From NCBI GenBank assembly GCA_948099385.1, contig CANUEZ040000103.1:7674501-7738500 (forward strand): DNA of 64,000 nucleotides. Reading direction: 5' to 3'. The translations under genes were made by a program, and so were the position numbers. Position 1 is the stretch's first letter; each line of letters opens with the position of its first letter. The notes below the pieces were generated by a model. It worked only from the letters and a program-made list of their open reading frames with translations. It searched no databases and was not told where the DNA came from. Shown here piece by piece: positions 1-12,602 of this stretch. This stretch comes from Fasciola hepatica. Lineage: Eukaryota; Platyhelminthes; Trematoda; Plagiorchiida; Fasciolidae.

Positions 1-2680
1 TGAAGATCACGTATTCGTAAGACGGAATTCATGTCACGTATAAATTAATTACTCTCCTGCTGTATCTGTATTCGTCACGTGTCGAATTCAGATAAGTATG
101 CGTACAGGCTTGCTTGTTTTTGCATTAGCTCTTTCACGACTACTGTGTCAATCCGTTGCCAATGATTACTCTTGTAAATGATTTTTCTTCCACGAAATGT
201 GCTTGCTAAAGTTGAGTAGTGAACTCAGTGACTATTCTCGTTTTGCTTTGACAGCGTTCACTGTTGTTGATATTCTCGGTGAGTTCTAGAATTTTTTTTC
301 TATCGGCTAGAATGCAAAAATAACGGTCGCAAACAATGTTTGAAATGAATGTGATAAAACAGGACAACGGGAGTGGTTTCGGTTTAAAAATCATTTTTTT
401 AATTATACGGAATATCCATTTGCTCAGTGAGTACTGAAAAAAACATCGAGTTCACCAGTGGATGGGATTTTCTTGATGAAGTGATATTCATCCTAAAAAA
501 ACAGTATGAAAACAACAGTGAATGTACCTAACACCTCGGAAAAAGTTGCTGTATTCGAGAATTTAAACTACGCTTTTCAAATCCATAAGGTGATCAAAAG
601 CTCACGCAAAATAAAGGGACTGTGCTAAACGACTCCTGGAACAACGAAGGTATCTCTGCTTGTGAATTTGTGAGCAATATTTCACAATTAATGAATGCGC
701 TTCACGGAGACAACTGAAGTGACCAAATTCTTTTTTCTTATTACAGGTTTCATATATTGTACTCGATCTACACGATGAATGGTCACTTCGTTATGTCGGA
801 TGTGAGGATCAATTTACAAATGATTGAAACCGAACCACCTTTGTGTACTTCTTTCACCTAAATTTAGACGAAAAAGTTAACTTGATGTGTCTGCATCAAG
901 AAGTTACTGTACTGGATACAGCGATACTAGTTCGAGTGTGTTCAAAATTAAGCAGGGTTTTTCGTTTCCAGCGACATAACCAATATGTTGTTTCACACTA
1001 TATTGTGAATAGATCATCCGCCAATGCAGTTAGCTAGGTAATGTTTTATCTGAAGATAAAATTGTGTGACTTGAGTTGTTATAGTAAATTTGCATGAGAT
1101 GTGAAAGACCGAACTTATAATTGACCAAATATTATCTCATCTGTAAATGATCGTCACATTCATGCTTAGGGTAACCAAGTAAAACGAAGAATAAGAAATC
1201 AATGAATACTGTTTCATCTTGTGGATCATAGTAACTACACGTTTGCTGATGGGTTCACGAAGCACATCTGCTGATTAGTAGGCATGCATGACCTTGAAAT
1301 CAACGTCGTGTGAGCGGTGTTTCTTAAGCGCCTATTCTGCTGGCGTATTGATGGAGCAGTATACAATCAGAAGCGGAAGAATTAGTAAATTGGTAATTAT
1401 TTCTGTGATAACTATTGCCCAGAACATTTCCGTGAATGAATAAACTTGCTCAAATTGTTTTCTAAAATATGGTTTCGAAAACGACGCGATGAGCAAGAGT
1501 CAGTAAGTTCGATTCGGGTAGTGATGTTATCTGCATTTCGATTGGAAAAAGAATGTAAAACGTGCAATCAGTGCACTTAGAGAGGAAATTTCCCACAGAC
1601 ATCTTGTATACCACTGACAAGAAGTATGGAACAAATTGCACTGCCTCATCTTTCAATCGATACAAAACACGAATCATCAGCCCATCAAAGATAATCATTT
1701 ATTTCAGTCTCTAATAGATTACAATCTCAACAATATTTGGTCTGAGTATCAGTTCACATTTCATGTTTTTAAGTGAGAGTAAATGACTAAGGCATAATGA
1801 GAAATTCGCCAAAGTAATCGTCCAACGACTATGAGGTTCCAAAACACATTATTCCAGTTGATTTAGGCTGCGTTATATTATGATCGACCTTGTTTATCAG
1901 AGAATAAATATTCCTCAAAAGACTACCTTACCACTGGGTAATGGACCAATTTGCGCCTCGCCTAGAGAAACCTCTATTTTGGTCCCGGTTATAGCCATTC
2001 GTTTTCCGTATACATTCGCCATAGGGAAATCATGGAGACGTTCAAGGTCCTGTTGCCACAACTGCAACATTGTGGCTCTAATTTGGTTATGATGATGAAT
2101 TCATTTCCAGTCTTTTAAAAATAAATTGTTTACATATTTTGCGCAATGAACTACAGAGGAGAAGATAACGCGCGTGAAAGAGCATGATATAACCGGGTGC
2201 ATCACAGCCGGGTTGGTAAACCGTATACATAAATGCTGCAGTATTGCTGTGAGAATTGAAACGAGTCGACATAATAATACCAAGATAGTATTGTTCACTG
2301 TGTAACTAGAAATGTTGCGTCATCTATCTGTTGTTCAAATTATCACTAGTTTTCTAATGGACGTCGTGTACAAAATGGCAAATTTACTGGGTATATTGAG
2401 CCGTATAATTAACGGAGAGTGAAGATGACAGGGAATGTACATTTTTGATTGTTTCAAAGTGGAGGATGCGGAAAACGTCGAATGTTTTGGGCAAAGCGCA
2501 ACAATGTAAGTACGGGATTAATTACCTCCGAATGATATAGTATAATCTAAAATCCAGCAATACTTGTGGAAACAAAAATTTACCCTGTTGATCCGTCTTT
2601 AGAGTAAAGCCTCGCACTGAGAGACCAAGATGACCAGACTACAGTGGTTGTTGGAACATATGTGATAATGACCATGAGTG
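1..2680. other. AT-rich sequence, no recognisable gene
   Basis: No ORF here exceeds 80 codons and none resembles a known family. Individual splice-like signals exist: a pyrimidine tract ending in AG at 746, and an AG (254) and GTGAGT (279) bracketing 24 nt. Reading frames beside them hit stops at roughly the chance rate, so I do not call exons. The mirror image is about 53355-56035. Nine of the inter-arm substitutions I noticed fall between 1186 and 1867. Confidence 0.5.
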
Positions 2681-2737
2681 TCCCCTAAGTATGGATGTCG
2701 CCTATTTTGAGAATCCCTTATCGAGGAATTTTTTCCC

Positions 2738-3157
2738 ATGGTTATTATTTGTGAGCTGGAAACAGTTGGCTCGACCTGTGTGATCTATAAGCAGATATTT
2801 ATGGCCCATGATAAATTTAGCGGCGTAAAGTACGGAACACTCGGAGAACCTTCTGTCGAATTCCAAGTGTTGTATTTGGATGATTACGAGTCACCAAGAA
2901 CGAGTTTGTTCGCCAACCCATGTCTTCCAGATTCAAAGCAGTCATTTGCCAATACAACTCATGGTTTCTACAAATTCGATCAATTGGAACATGATAAGAT
3001 AACCCGAAAGTTCCACTTTCTAATCGGCAATCAAAATAATAAAACGTTCAAACAGCTACCAGTAGGAAATTTCCTTTGCTACACATTGACTCAATTAGGT
3101 ACCGGGATCGTGAGGGCACGTGTAACACCAGCGGGTTTATTACACTCCTCTGTTTGA
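2738..3157 (+). CDS. Unrecognised ORF, 139 codons, left-arm copy
   Basis: The family is not recognised. The reading starts at the ATG at 2738 and ends at TGA 3155-3157. The product is mixed polar/aromatic with no membrane segment or repeat; it has scattered cysteines and two N-x-S/T sites, which would fit an extracellular fragment. A short way upstream the frame is closed by TGA at 2708-2710. In the right arm that codon is CGA, so the right copy is open for 20 more residues. A GTACC donor-like site (TTAG|GTACC) sits near 3098 and the next long ORF begins after an AG at 3477, but the phases do not join. A stop-free run this long is not rare by chance in 64 kb, so it could be spurious or an old exon. 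Confidence 0.25.
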   Translation: MVIICELETVGSTCVIYKQIFMAHDKFSGVKYGTLGEPSVEFQVLYLDDYESPRTSLFANPCLPDSKQSFANTTHGFYKFDQLEHDKITRKFHFLIGNQNNKTFKQLPVGNFLCYTLTQLGTGIVRARVTPAGLLHSSV

Positions 3158-3477
3158 CAGTTTCATGTGATAATGAAATACTGAGGAATGCAAACATTTG
3201 CTTGGAGAATACAAACGAAATCGCTTACTGACCTAAAGGAAGTGATTGCTGTTTACCTGAACATTACATCTTGTGATTAGGAACTGAAAATCAAACTACA
3301 ACCCTAATGCCGAGTGGAAAACTCCTCGTATACGTGGGGCAAAAAGTACCGTGCAACAAAGTGAAAAGCATTCGTCCACATTTTTGACCAGATATTCCAG
3401 CAGCTTTTGACTCACTACTGTTATCTCCAATTAGTGTGAGCAATAAGCACCAAAAAACAAGCAACTAATTTGAACAG

Positions 3478-3927
3478 GTGACCTTTGTTTGCAATGAGCA
3501 TTCTTTAATGTTCTTAAGGAATAATTTGGGCGATACCATGTTCACAATTAGAAAAATCGTTTTTCAAGTAACAGGTTATCGATTTTGCGTTGCCAATGAG
3601 CGCATTACCGTCCACAATACATCTGATACTGGTTCCATTGAAAATATTGATGAAAGGGCGCATACAGTAGCAATTAAAACCTTTGAGGAAACAAAGCTAT
3701 TGATAAGTGCGTTAACCGTTCATGTATATGCACCGGAAAACCCCAGTATGAGCAAATATGATACCTCAGAAACCGAAAATACATTGTGGATTTCTGAGGT
3801 TCACGATGTACGTACTTACTACTTACGAGTAACTAAACACGCAAGAGAAGGACAAACTCCTACTACGAACAGCGATCAACAACGCAAGTGCTCCCGATTT
3901 TATTACGAAATTCGTTTATTCACCTAA
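3478..3927 (+). CDS. Unrecognised ORF, 149 codons, left-arm copy
   Basis: The family is not recognised. The frame begins with GTG directly after an AG preceded by AATTTGAAC (3468-3477), which could be a splice acceptor rather than a start, and runs to TAA 3928-3930. The product is hydrophilic, beta-rich in appearance, with a few cysteines, aromatic clusters near the C-terminus and no membrane segment. It lies 320 bp after the ORF at 2738-3157 on the same strand, so both could be exons of one gene. The two arms differ by one residue (Ser here, Asn in the right copy) near residue 77. Confidence 0.25.
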   Translation: MTFVCNEHSLMFLRNNLGDTMFTIRKIVFQVTGYRFCVANERITVHNTSDTGSIENIDERAHTVAIKTFEETKLLISALTVHVYAPENPSMSKYDTSETENTLWISEVHDVRTYYLRVTKHAREGQTPTTNSDQQRKCSRFYYEIRLFT

Positions 3928-3930
3928 AAA

Positions 3931-5636
3931 ACATTGTGATTTCTTTAAAACCAACCAAATATAGCTGAGATATTGCCAGAGTATTATCCATTTTTATTCC
4001 CTGATGGCCAGACTTATCCAGTCAATTTTAATCACTTCTCCGCAAAAGATGAAAACCACTCGATGATCAGTACATCTTTGGGAAAAAGATTCTATTTCAC
4101 ATCTGTGGTCTGTGCATCTTCTTCGATGAGACGATAGATTTCTTGTGACTTTTAGTTGCAAATCGTGGATGTATATCATTTTATATGTACGCATGTTCAT
4201 ACATGGATGTATATCCATATTTTCCGTCAGTTTCCCCATAGGAGTTAAAGATGCACTCCGCTTATCCGAACAAGTGACAGTTTGTATTGACCGTCGAGAC
4301 AAAACTGTCTTTCTATTAGAAATACTTCAAAGAACTGTGACGAAATTGTTTAGCATAAAAACGAACAATATTCACCTGGTGTGCCCGAAAATGTAAAAAA
4401 CCTCATTAAAAGCAAATACACTAGGTGACTGCCTATGATTTTATCTGCTGGCTCATGGTTCGTAGGGCAAAAAGGACAAACAGAATTGCACACAGGCTCC
4501 ACCTAGAACATGACGCAGGCGTGGCGTGGTCCCAGCCTTGAAGGAAAGTATAAAGGTCACTGGTGTGGTGCGAGTGAGAAGGCGAACAAGGGACCAATGC
4601 AAGCATGACACACAAGGTCGGGCACATGACGCACAAAACTTGAACGTCGTAGGCCCCTAGATTGACCACAATGGACAACTACTCCACTGTAAAAGTACAC
4701 CCATAGGAAGACGGTAGGTGAACCGAGGCAAGGTAACCGGGTTCAGTATGTGAAAGGAAGGGAATAAGTGTGTGTTGAATTGGTTTGGAAGGGCCAGGTG
4801 ACGAGCTAATTAGGGTAACGTGAGTGAGAAAATGAAACTGCGTGGGAGTTTCACATAATGAACTGATTTACCGATATATTGCACGCTGACGGTTAATTTC
4901 TAACACAGTGGAAGCACTGACAGTATTTTACTCAGATGTGAGGAATTTCGATCCATAGGGCACCTTCTAACAAAAATGCAGAACACGCTTATCTAGGGGA
5001 CCTTCAAGTCTTCACTAAACACCTCTCTCTTTCAATGAACTAAGTTGTTCTTCTATGGTACATTTTGGTAAGAAGTTGACTTCCAGGCTGTGTTCATGAT
5101 GAATCATTTTTCCCCGTCTACAATTCTCTCAACCGTAGGGTCCTTTTGACCACTGGAATAATGTAGCACTCTTGATGAGTTTCTGGTGTTTTTCTTCTTT
5201 ATAGGAGTCTCATATATTGTGATCATTCTAACAAAATAGCTACTTCTGGTGGGACGGGTATTTTTAAAATCATTATAAAATTTACCTGTGGTGATACTCA
5301 CTCTGCCTATCATGATAAAATGGGTTAACTGCTCGCGGGTGAGCAAGGAACTAAATCAAAGGATATCGGGTGATAAGGAAATTTAGATTTGTAGCTGTGC
5401 TTGGAATGTCATACGAAATTCAGAGAAGTAGCATTCACTGGGAAGACACGGAACTTAGACTAAAATTCCAACAATGCCTTCAAATTAAACTGATTTTGAA
5501 GTTACACTTACTGGTGCAAAGCCAGTAATCAATACACTGGCAGGATACGATTGTCTGGGAGCAATGCTCAGTAATCCAGGGACTACATAAACTAAACTAC
5601 ATGCGACATTCTATCCTATTTCTACTCCAAATGCCA
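3931..5636. other. No recognisable gene
   Basis: Only short overlapping ORFs of at most 102 codons on both strands (for example 3994-4302 minus and 4145-4396 plus, which overlap), none with family resemblance. No repeat or element boundary was recognised before the decayed Gypsy LTR fragment at 5637. The mirror is 50401-52106. Confidence 0.5.
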
Positions 5637-5813
5637 CTCACATAGGCCCGAGATTTCGTCGCTTCCCATCTGCTAATCTGTATGCCTCCTTTTGTCTCCA
5701 TCGGGATGCTTCAGACATATTCACTGTCCGTTCTCTGGTCTGTGGCTCTCCATTGATTGGCCCGATCAATTAGATCTTCGTGTTGTCCTAATGCTCCAGC
5801 ATTCACCGGTACA
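5637..5813 (-). repeat. Truncated 3' LTR of the decayed Gypsy element, left arm
   Basis: Mirror of 50224-50400. It marks the 3' end of the minus-strand decayed element. Confidence 0.75.
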
Positions 5814-8329
5814 CTCGTTCTTCGTTTCACGCTTTCGGTCTGGGTGCGCCAGGATGCCAAGTCGCAACCGTTGACTCATTTGCCTTGTGGTCCTTGAGTG
5901 ATTCCGAAACTGGAATTCTTTGTCGCGAGTAAAGTGTATGGCTGATTCCATCTTCTCTGGAACTTTGTGGCCACGTACCGGCCACATCGGGTCAGTTGTG
6001 ATCCTTCACTTTTACCAGCCGTCTTGGCGTAAACCGCTCCCATTTTGTGCTTGGTTCCGTCTATCGTACCTTCATTTATTTCGACTCTGAGCATTTCTCG
6101 TCCGTTGTGCTGACACTTTATCTGGATGCCTCTGTTCGTGGGCAGTCATAGGTTAACAGTTCTTTTTGTTAAGTCACACATCCAATTGCGTTCTGGGTTC
6201 CTGCCCGAAAACCAGTTCGAAGGGTGTCGTCCCCATTTTTAAATGGTTTTTTTGCGCGGTAACAGAGCAATATCTCCAATAGTACTTCTTTCCAATCACT
6301 TTCGTGATTGTTTATCCACTGTTCCGTGGTTTCGATAAATCTTTTTGTTATTCCGTTTGCATGGTGATTGTAGGGCGATGTCCGTATTCGCCGGATCCTC
6401 AACTGTTCCAAATTGTCTCGAAATTTCTTCGATTCGAAGCAAGGACCCTGGTCATTATTGATCGTTTATGGTGAACCAAATCGCGTCATCATATAATCAA
6501 CAGACACTCGAGAAACCGTATCATCCGTTTGATCCAGTATTGGGATTGCTTCCACCCAGCGAGACACATGTTCAACCATTATCGTAATGTGCTGATTTCC
6601 AGTCCCATTCACGAGTAGAGGACAAAAACATTCAACCCCAACTATAAAACAATCGTACTGCTTCTATGGACTGCATTGCTGGTGTCACTGTCACGTGCTC
6701 TCGTCTCCGCTGACAACCAGGGCAAGTTCGTATGTAATTATCGATGTCGTGAGCCAGAAGGCTCTGCACCGCAACAGTTCGATGATTCGTTGTTGTCCCA
6801 TGTGAACACTGTCGTGCACCAACTGTATCGCACGCTCACGTAGGGCCTCGCAAATAAAGAGCAGTCCTCTGGGTCGCAGACCCTGTCCCACACCAACGTC
6901 AATGAGCAGCTTTCAATCTTTGGCATGAAATTGTCCCCATATTTTTAGTAAGTCGAGCAGCGCAGGTGAAGTCCCACCTGGTCCTGTTGGAGCTTGAAGA
7001 TGTGAACGAACCGTCCTCTCTATGCTGTCATTTCTTTGATGGCCGAAAAATCATCAAATGGCATCGGCCGATTTACTGGGATTGCTTTGACCGTCAACCA
7101 ATCCTCTGGGATAAGGAACTTATGAGAAACCAGCTGGAGTAAACGATCATCCGGACAGTTGTGACAATACTGCGCCAATTCCGGCCTCACTGATATCCCC
7201 AACCACGGTGAATTTCTTATGCGGCCTTGGTATTGTCAAACAGTTTTGAGGGTTTGTTGCACTTTCCTCGAGTCTCTAGAATGCCACCTCCGTATCTGGG
7301 GTCCACTACAACATCTAATATTTCTTAAGTAGTTTAGGAGGGACATCTGCTTTTTGTGAAAAAGCTTGGCACAAAATTGGTGTCATAACCAACCAGGCTA
7401 AGGGACGATCTTAGTTGGCTCTCTGGTTCTGGCGAGAGGAAGTTCCGAGTCGTCTCCGATTTCTCGGGTAGGCGTTGCAGCTAGCTGCCTCCAACAATAT
7501 GTCCAAGACGAACGATCATGTCATGTGCGATTTGCCACTTCTTTGCGCAGAATCCCAAACACGCCGTTTTGGTTCTCTCAGGGACTACACTTAGTCTGGA
7601 AACATGCTGGTCGATCGTCTTTGGAAGTACCACAATAGCATCTCCATACACCACAACACCGTCTAGGTTATCCAGCGCCCGCAGTAGCAAACATCTAAAA
7701 GTAGCCCGGTGCGTTACACAGCTCGAAAGGCATTCGTGATTTCTCCGATAATCTTCTGCAGAGCGGACTCAAGCTCCGACTGCTCCAATCAAGAAATTGT
7801 TATTCCTTCTCAGGCAGCACGAGCAAACATAAATAGGCACTCTATATCGTTCACTCCGCAAGCAATTGCCATTCTCAACGTCTCTCAGACAGTCAGACAG
7901 GCATAATTTGAACAAACCGATCACGAACAAGGCATGCACTAGTAAGGCATCTTGCATCAGGGAGCCCGATCGATGGCTTGCGCGAAAGGTATTGATAATG
8001 AACAACTGGGTTTAAGGAACTGCTATGTAGAGCCGCAATGAACCGGTCCGTAGCTTTCTGGCGATTGTTCTTTTGTCTGAACTCCGTCACCAGCCCTGCA
8101 AGCACCTCCTGATAAGTGAGATTTGTTTTTCTCCCATTTCCAGGTGATACACCACCTTGGCATGCCCACTCAGAAATGTTCGAAACGCCGCCAACAAAAG
8201 CGTGTCTTCTTTTATTCCTTCGCACGACGCTTCCCTTTTGAAGTCTACGATCCACGCCTCCGAATCTCTATTCACGAACAGAACAGGCCAAAGAAGCTCC
8301 ATTGTGAAAGTGTGTGGTCATGGCACCCA

Positions 8330-8769
8330 TGTAACGGGGACGGCGAGATGGTAGAGGTCATCTATATCCAGACGGCCAAACAACTCAACTTCATGTAACA
8401 CACAATGGTCTATATAATCCTTTTTCCGGACCGCGTCGCACCAACTTAGGTCCCGCGATTAGGTGAGTATCTCGTCTGCGTTCTGGTCAGTTGCCTATGG
8501 CCGACGGCTTCATTCTCTTGGGCACCGCATCTGCTCGGCTGGCCCGATTGTCCCGGTTGACGGTTTGATCGATAGCCCCTCACATAGGCTATCTTGCTGG
8601 TTGCCTGAGATCCCGTCGCTCCCCATCTGCTAATCGGTATGCCTCCTCTTGTCTCCATCGGATGACTCAGACGTGTTCGCTGTCTGCTCTCCGCTGTGTG
8701 GCTTTCCATTTGTCGGACCGATTAATTTGATCTTCGAATCGTCCTGTTGTTCCAGCTTTCTCCGCAACA
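8330..8769 (-). repeat. 5' LTR of the decayed Gypsy element, left arm
   Basis: Mirror of 47269-47708. The element-proximal end lies at 8330 and the outer TG end at 8769. Confidence 0.82.
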
Positions 8770-10855
8770 TTATGATTGCACATTTCCATCGTAAGAAATG
8801 TTTACTGATGTTTTCACTAATGCATAAAAGCCACCCGTCGGAGACTCGATCTTCAGATCACAGCTCCGCTGCCATCGCATTACACCGTGAGATCACGGAT
8901 TGCATCAGTGGTGCAAGCAAATCCTTTGCCAGGTTCATTTGTTCACGTGGACACATGTCTCTTCAATCATTTTCCAAATTCTACCATTTCTACTTTGATA
9001 TCAGTACCTCCTTGGCATATTCAAACCATATATTATTTTCTTGTTCTGTGACTGAAGTTGTCATTTCATGTGTACCAGAATGCTCCTTGATTTTACTGTT
9101 TGTACCGTGACCGTGCTGCAATACATTTTTGTTTGACTCCTTGTTGAGTGGACCGTTTATGACTGCATTGTCTGTATATACCGGATGACTCTGCACTGTT
9201 TTTTCTTGAATTTTTACCTGGATGAAAGTAATTTGTCTTCATGTACTTATATGTATTGCATTATATAGAACCACAAAATTACGATAAACACGGTTATTCA
9301 ATTGGAATTTTTTTCTGCTGTCCAGCCGTGTACAGCCCATGTCCTGCGTAAAGCTAGTGAACCTACGTTTCTGCTAGATTGACAGCCCAAGTAATCGGGA
9401 TAGTTGCTGCTCACACTCAAGTCATTATTCGTCTTCCTACTTGGGGGCATAGGACATTGTCTTTCGTAGATGTTGTGTTCGGCTTGGACAGTCACGTGCT
9501 CACAAGCACGCATGATCCACACTCCGTGCAATTCTGGACACACGCCTGCAGTTGTGCACACGTACACAGCTGACTTGTGTCATGTTTCGTCCAATCAGAT
9601 CGTGCCACATGTTGCACGACCTTGCAAAACTTAATCCGATTACTCAATCGCCTCGCACTTTCGATCGCATACATCGCGGACCCACGCAGTTGCACACGTT
9701 TTCTCGTTTTCAGTTGCTTTCCCATACTTGTTACAGAATACACGCTCGCTCGCATAAGCGTGCGTTTCTCCTAACTGCTGAATGCGGGACGCAGTACGAG
9801 TATTATTAGTTGTCTTCCCTACAGAAGGTTTGAACCGTGAAGTTGAATGCTCTTTTTCACAGCTGTTTGACTTCAAATGCCCCTATTCGAAAAATTTCAC
9901 TCAAGTTTAATTAGGAGAAGTTGAATCAGGGATTTGATAGTAGCATTTATTGAAGTCTATGATGATCTGATTCCCTGCTCTGCTAACCACTCACGTGTCC
10001 ATGTAATCACTCATAATCAGAGAAAAATCCGATGCAACGATGGTTTGAAGAATCACAGTTTGTACGATTAGCTCAGTTTTGGTTCTGTTTTGTTCTTCCA
10101 GCACGCTTGTTACTTCTCATCTAAGAACACCACAATGTCCACTGTCCACGACACATTGACACCTCATTTTGACGGATATCACTTGTGATAAGTCATACCA
10201 AATTATGTTATGTGTGTTCACCTTTACTGCTGCCATAATTCCGTCCTGTGCGGAACACTAAACCTTAGAAACCAAAACACCTGTGCAGGCTCTTTAAATT
10301 ATTCATACATCCTGAACTTGGTGTGTTTCCTTATGAAAATACCACAATGATCATCTTGATTTTTGGGAATTTGTGTGCTGACAATTTAATGAACTGGTTT
10401 CTATGTTGATTTGATGGTTACCGGAATCCGAACAAAGATCTTATTGAGCGAAGGAGAAAAGCTAACCTTCCTATCCACTGGCCTGTGAAGGCTGTCAACC
10501 AGGTCGATCTCATCATTTTTACCATCAATTACATCTGAAGATATTATGCAACTAATGCCTCCGTTCGAAAGTACTTTTCGGTGCTTGTTGTCCAGTCCTG
10601 GCCTTTAGCGAATGCATGCTGACACACCCACTCCGATTAGGGTTTTCGGTTTGTGGTATCTGATTCATTGAGTATAACGTAGTAAAATATCAACTAAAGG
10701 TGTGTTCAGTGTCTCCATAGCTATTAAGTGAGGTTTCATTGCATTAACTACGTTTTAAATTATTTTGCTATCCCCAAGACGTTTTCTAATCATCGTACAA
10801 CACTTTGGAACTAAATTCAGGTGAACAGTGCAACGTCGGATACCTATGTAGTACC
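8770..10855. other. No recognisable gene
   Basis: ORFs of at most 153 codons overlap one another on both strands (for example 8649-9110 plus over the LTR and its flank, and 9298-9567, 9492-9755 and 9640-9876 minus). They show no domain or family resemblance and I treat them as chance. The mirror is 45183-47268. Confidence 0.5.
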
Positions 10856-11161
10856 CTAACTTTCAGCTTGTAAACCTCGTTTTGATAGTTCTTTATAAAC
10901 AGCTTGCGGGAATATGTTGTGGGCGATGAAGCTGGTACATCTGTGACCAGGTAGAGGGTTGATACGACTGAACAACAAAGGACGCGATTGCTCGCTGAAG
11001 CCGTGGTTCAGATCTTCGATATTACCGTTTGGAGATGAATGTCTTGCGGAGATACCACTTGAATGTTTGATGAACATCCAAAGTTCTCGACGATTATTGT
11101 TGGCTAGCAGCAAGTGACTGTATACGCCATTGAGTTGGCGGATTTCTGATTTGATTGCCAA
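10856..11161 (-). pseudogene. Possible non-LTR element fragment, left arm
   Basis: 101 codons, not firmly recognised. The middle reads like the linker between endonuclease and RT in jockey/CR1-type elements: a basic segment, an LWMFIK block, a Ser/Pro-rich stretch and an IEDLNHGF block, where families typically have W..I..L followed by I..LN.HF. No RT motif is found around it. The mirror ORF is 44877-45182. It may equally be chance. Confidence 0.25.
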
Positions 11162-12602
11162 AGAAAGGATTTTCCATGTGCGATAGTTCCCACTTTTGTA
11201 GGCATTTTATTCCATACGTCGTAATCTTTTGAGAGATGGAGGAGAAAATCGGTCACTACGGATATATATTGTTTCCAATGGGTAACTCACATCAAAAACA
11301 AAGTTCAAATAACTGGTAAGATGTTCATAAAACAGTGGGGTCTTGGTGACTTAAATGTCGAAGATATTCTGTTTGAAGACTTTGTAAGTTTTCTGAACCA
11401 CACTGACGCTTTTCGCATTTCAAGTCACGAGAGTTGGTGGAAATTTTGCGAACTGGAGCTATATGCCATTGCAGGGAATAGTATTATCTCGTAATCCGAC
11501 GTCTCGAGAGGAGATCTACGTGTGGCCTGAACCAGATCGGGGTTGTTTTTGGAGCATAAACCAAGTTGGCATCAGTCATAGTTAGGAGGTTTATAGCGTT
11601 TTCGAACCCAATAACGTCGAGAATTCTAGCTGAGAATGGTTGAAATAACCACAGAAAAAATCGGAGAAGTAACAACGTTGCTTAAAGGCTTGGAACATAA
11701 AATCTCGGAGAAGTCTCAAAAACACTAAAAGGGTATGTGGGAGAAATATAAGCGTTCGCAAAAAACCATGGAGCGATATACTCATATGCTTAGGTTTGCA
11801 TATTATCATGGAAGCGCCAGTTTAGGAATTGTTGTGCATGGGTACTACTTGGACAGACTTGCACCAGCTGTCTTCAAGTTAAGTAATAACCCCTCCTTCG
11901 CGTTTCTTGCGAAGCGAGGTGAAAACTCAGTCAGCAAAGTAGTTCCATATTAGCCCAAACATTTTCTTTAATTAGCCCCAGTTTAGTCCCAGAATTGTCC
12001 CAATTTAGTCTCGTTTGAAGCACTCCGGGAAAAATGTTGGGTCTATTTCCGAACACGCCGAGAATGCAACGGCCTACTTGCTTTTCTTTGAAATTTCGGC
12101 ATGCTAGACAACAGTATTTCATCTTGAGGTACTATTAAACGTACCTCCATCAATTTCCATTAGGGAAAATATTATGATCTATGAATACCCTCGAAATTTA
12201 CTTCGCATGACCCCAGAACTTTCTGGTGCCAAATATCCCTATAGAAAGTAGCATTTTACAAAGAAGTCAAGACGTACTTTCATGTTGTGAACGGTACTTG
12301 AAGAAACGGGCGAAAATCTCCAACTTATGCCATATTAATAAAATAGACTAAATGCTCTCTCTTTGTGCTGACCGTGCTGGCACATCTTAGTATTTTCCAA
12401 CGAAGTACAAATATTTTCCCATGTTTTAGACCTGTCCAAATCTAACGGTATGCCAAAACCGTTTCTCAACCCAATTATTAAGAACAGTCCCCACGGGACT
12501 ATTTTGGGACTAAAATGCCCTTCCCCCACTTCTGTGTTAACTTTCGAATTTTTTGTGTTCACTCTATGTCTGGATGGTATTTTTAATTAAATGGTATATC
12601 GT
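11162..12602. other. No recognisable gene
   Basis: Overlapping ORFs under 76 codons on both strands. A short run near 11955-12010 repeats the words TTAGCCCCA, TTAGTCCCA and TTTAGTC several times, which is low-complexity in character. No element ends were recognised. The mirror is 43436-44876. Confidence 0.45.

Larger units (their letters stand above)
5637..8769 (-). mobile_element. Decayed Ty3/Gypsy element, left-arm copy
   Basis: An old relative of the intact element at 26688-31384, on the minus strand. In element order it has a 440-bp LTR (8330-8769), a TGG-containing primer-site remnant just inside it, a Gag N-terminus matching the intact Gag, and then a junction straight from the Gag coiled-coil end to mid-RT. 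It continues with a broken RNase H joined to the post-RNase H linker, integrase pieces, and a 3' LTR fragment (5637-5813). Zinc knuckle, protease and the first half of RT are missing, and RNase H is mostly deleted. The RT active site reads YGDA instead of YGDD, and there are many stops and frameshifts. A one-base T-run difference near 6247 shifts the integrase frame relative to the right arm. Confidence 0.9.

Noticed and set aside
747..1037. Apparent exon after a good acceptor (746) with a donor-like GTAATG at 1038
   Set aside because: The only suitable frame contains in-frame TGA and TAG codons in both arms. The stop density is about what chance gives.
1290..1770. Protein-like frame interrupted by several stops, imagined as a decayed exon
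   Set aside because: About six stops in 160 codons is the random expectation, so there is no evidence of a former gene.
8649..9110. 153-codon ORF (mirror 46928-47389)
   Set aside because: It straddles the end of the decayed LTR, with low-complexity Ser/Phe/His-rich content; a chance frame.
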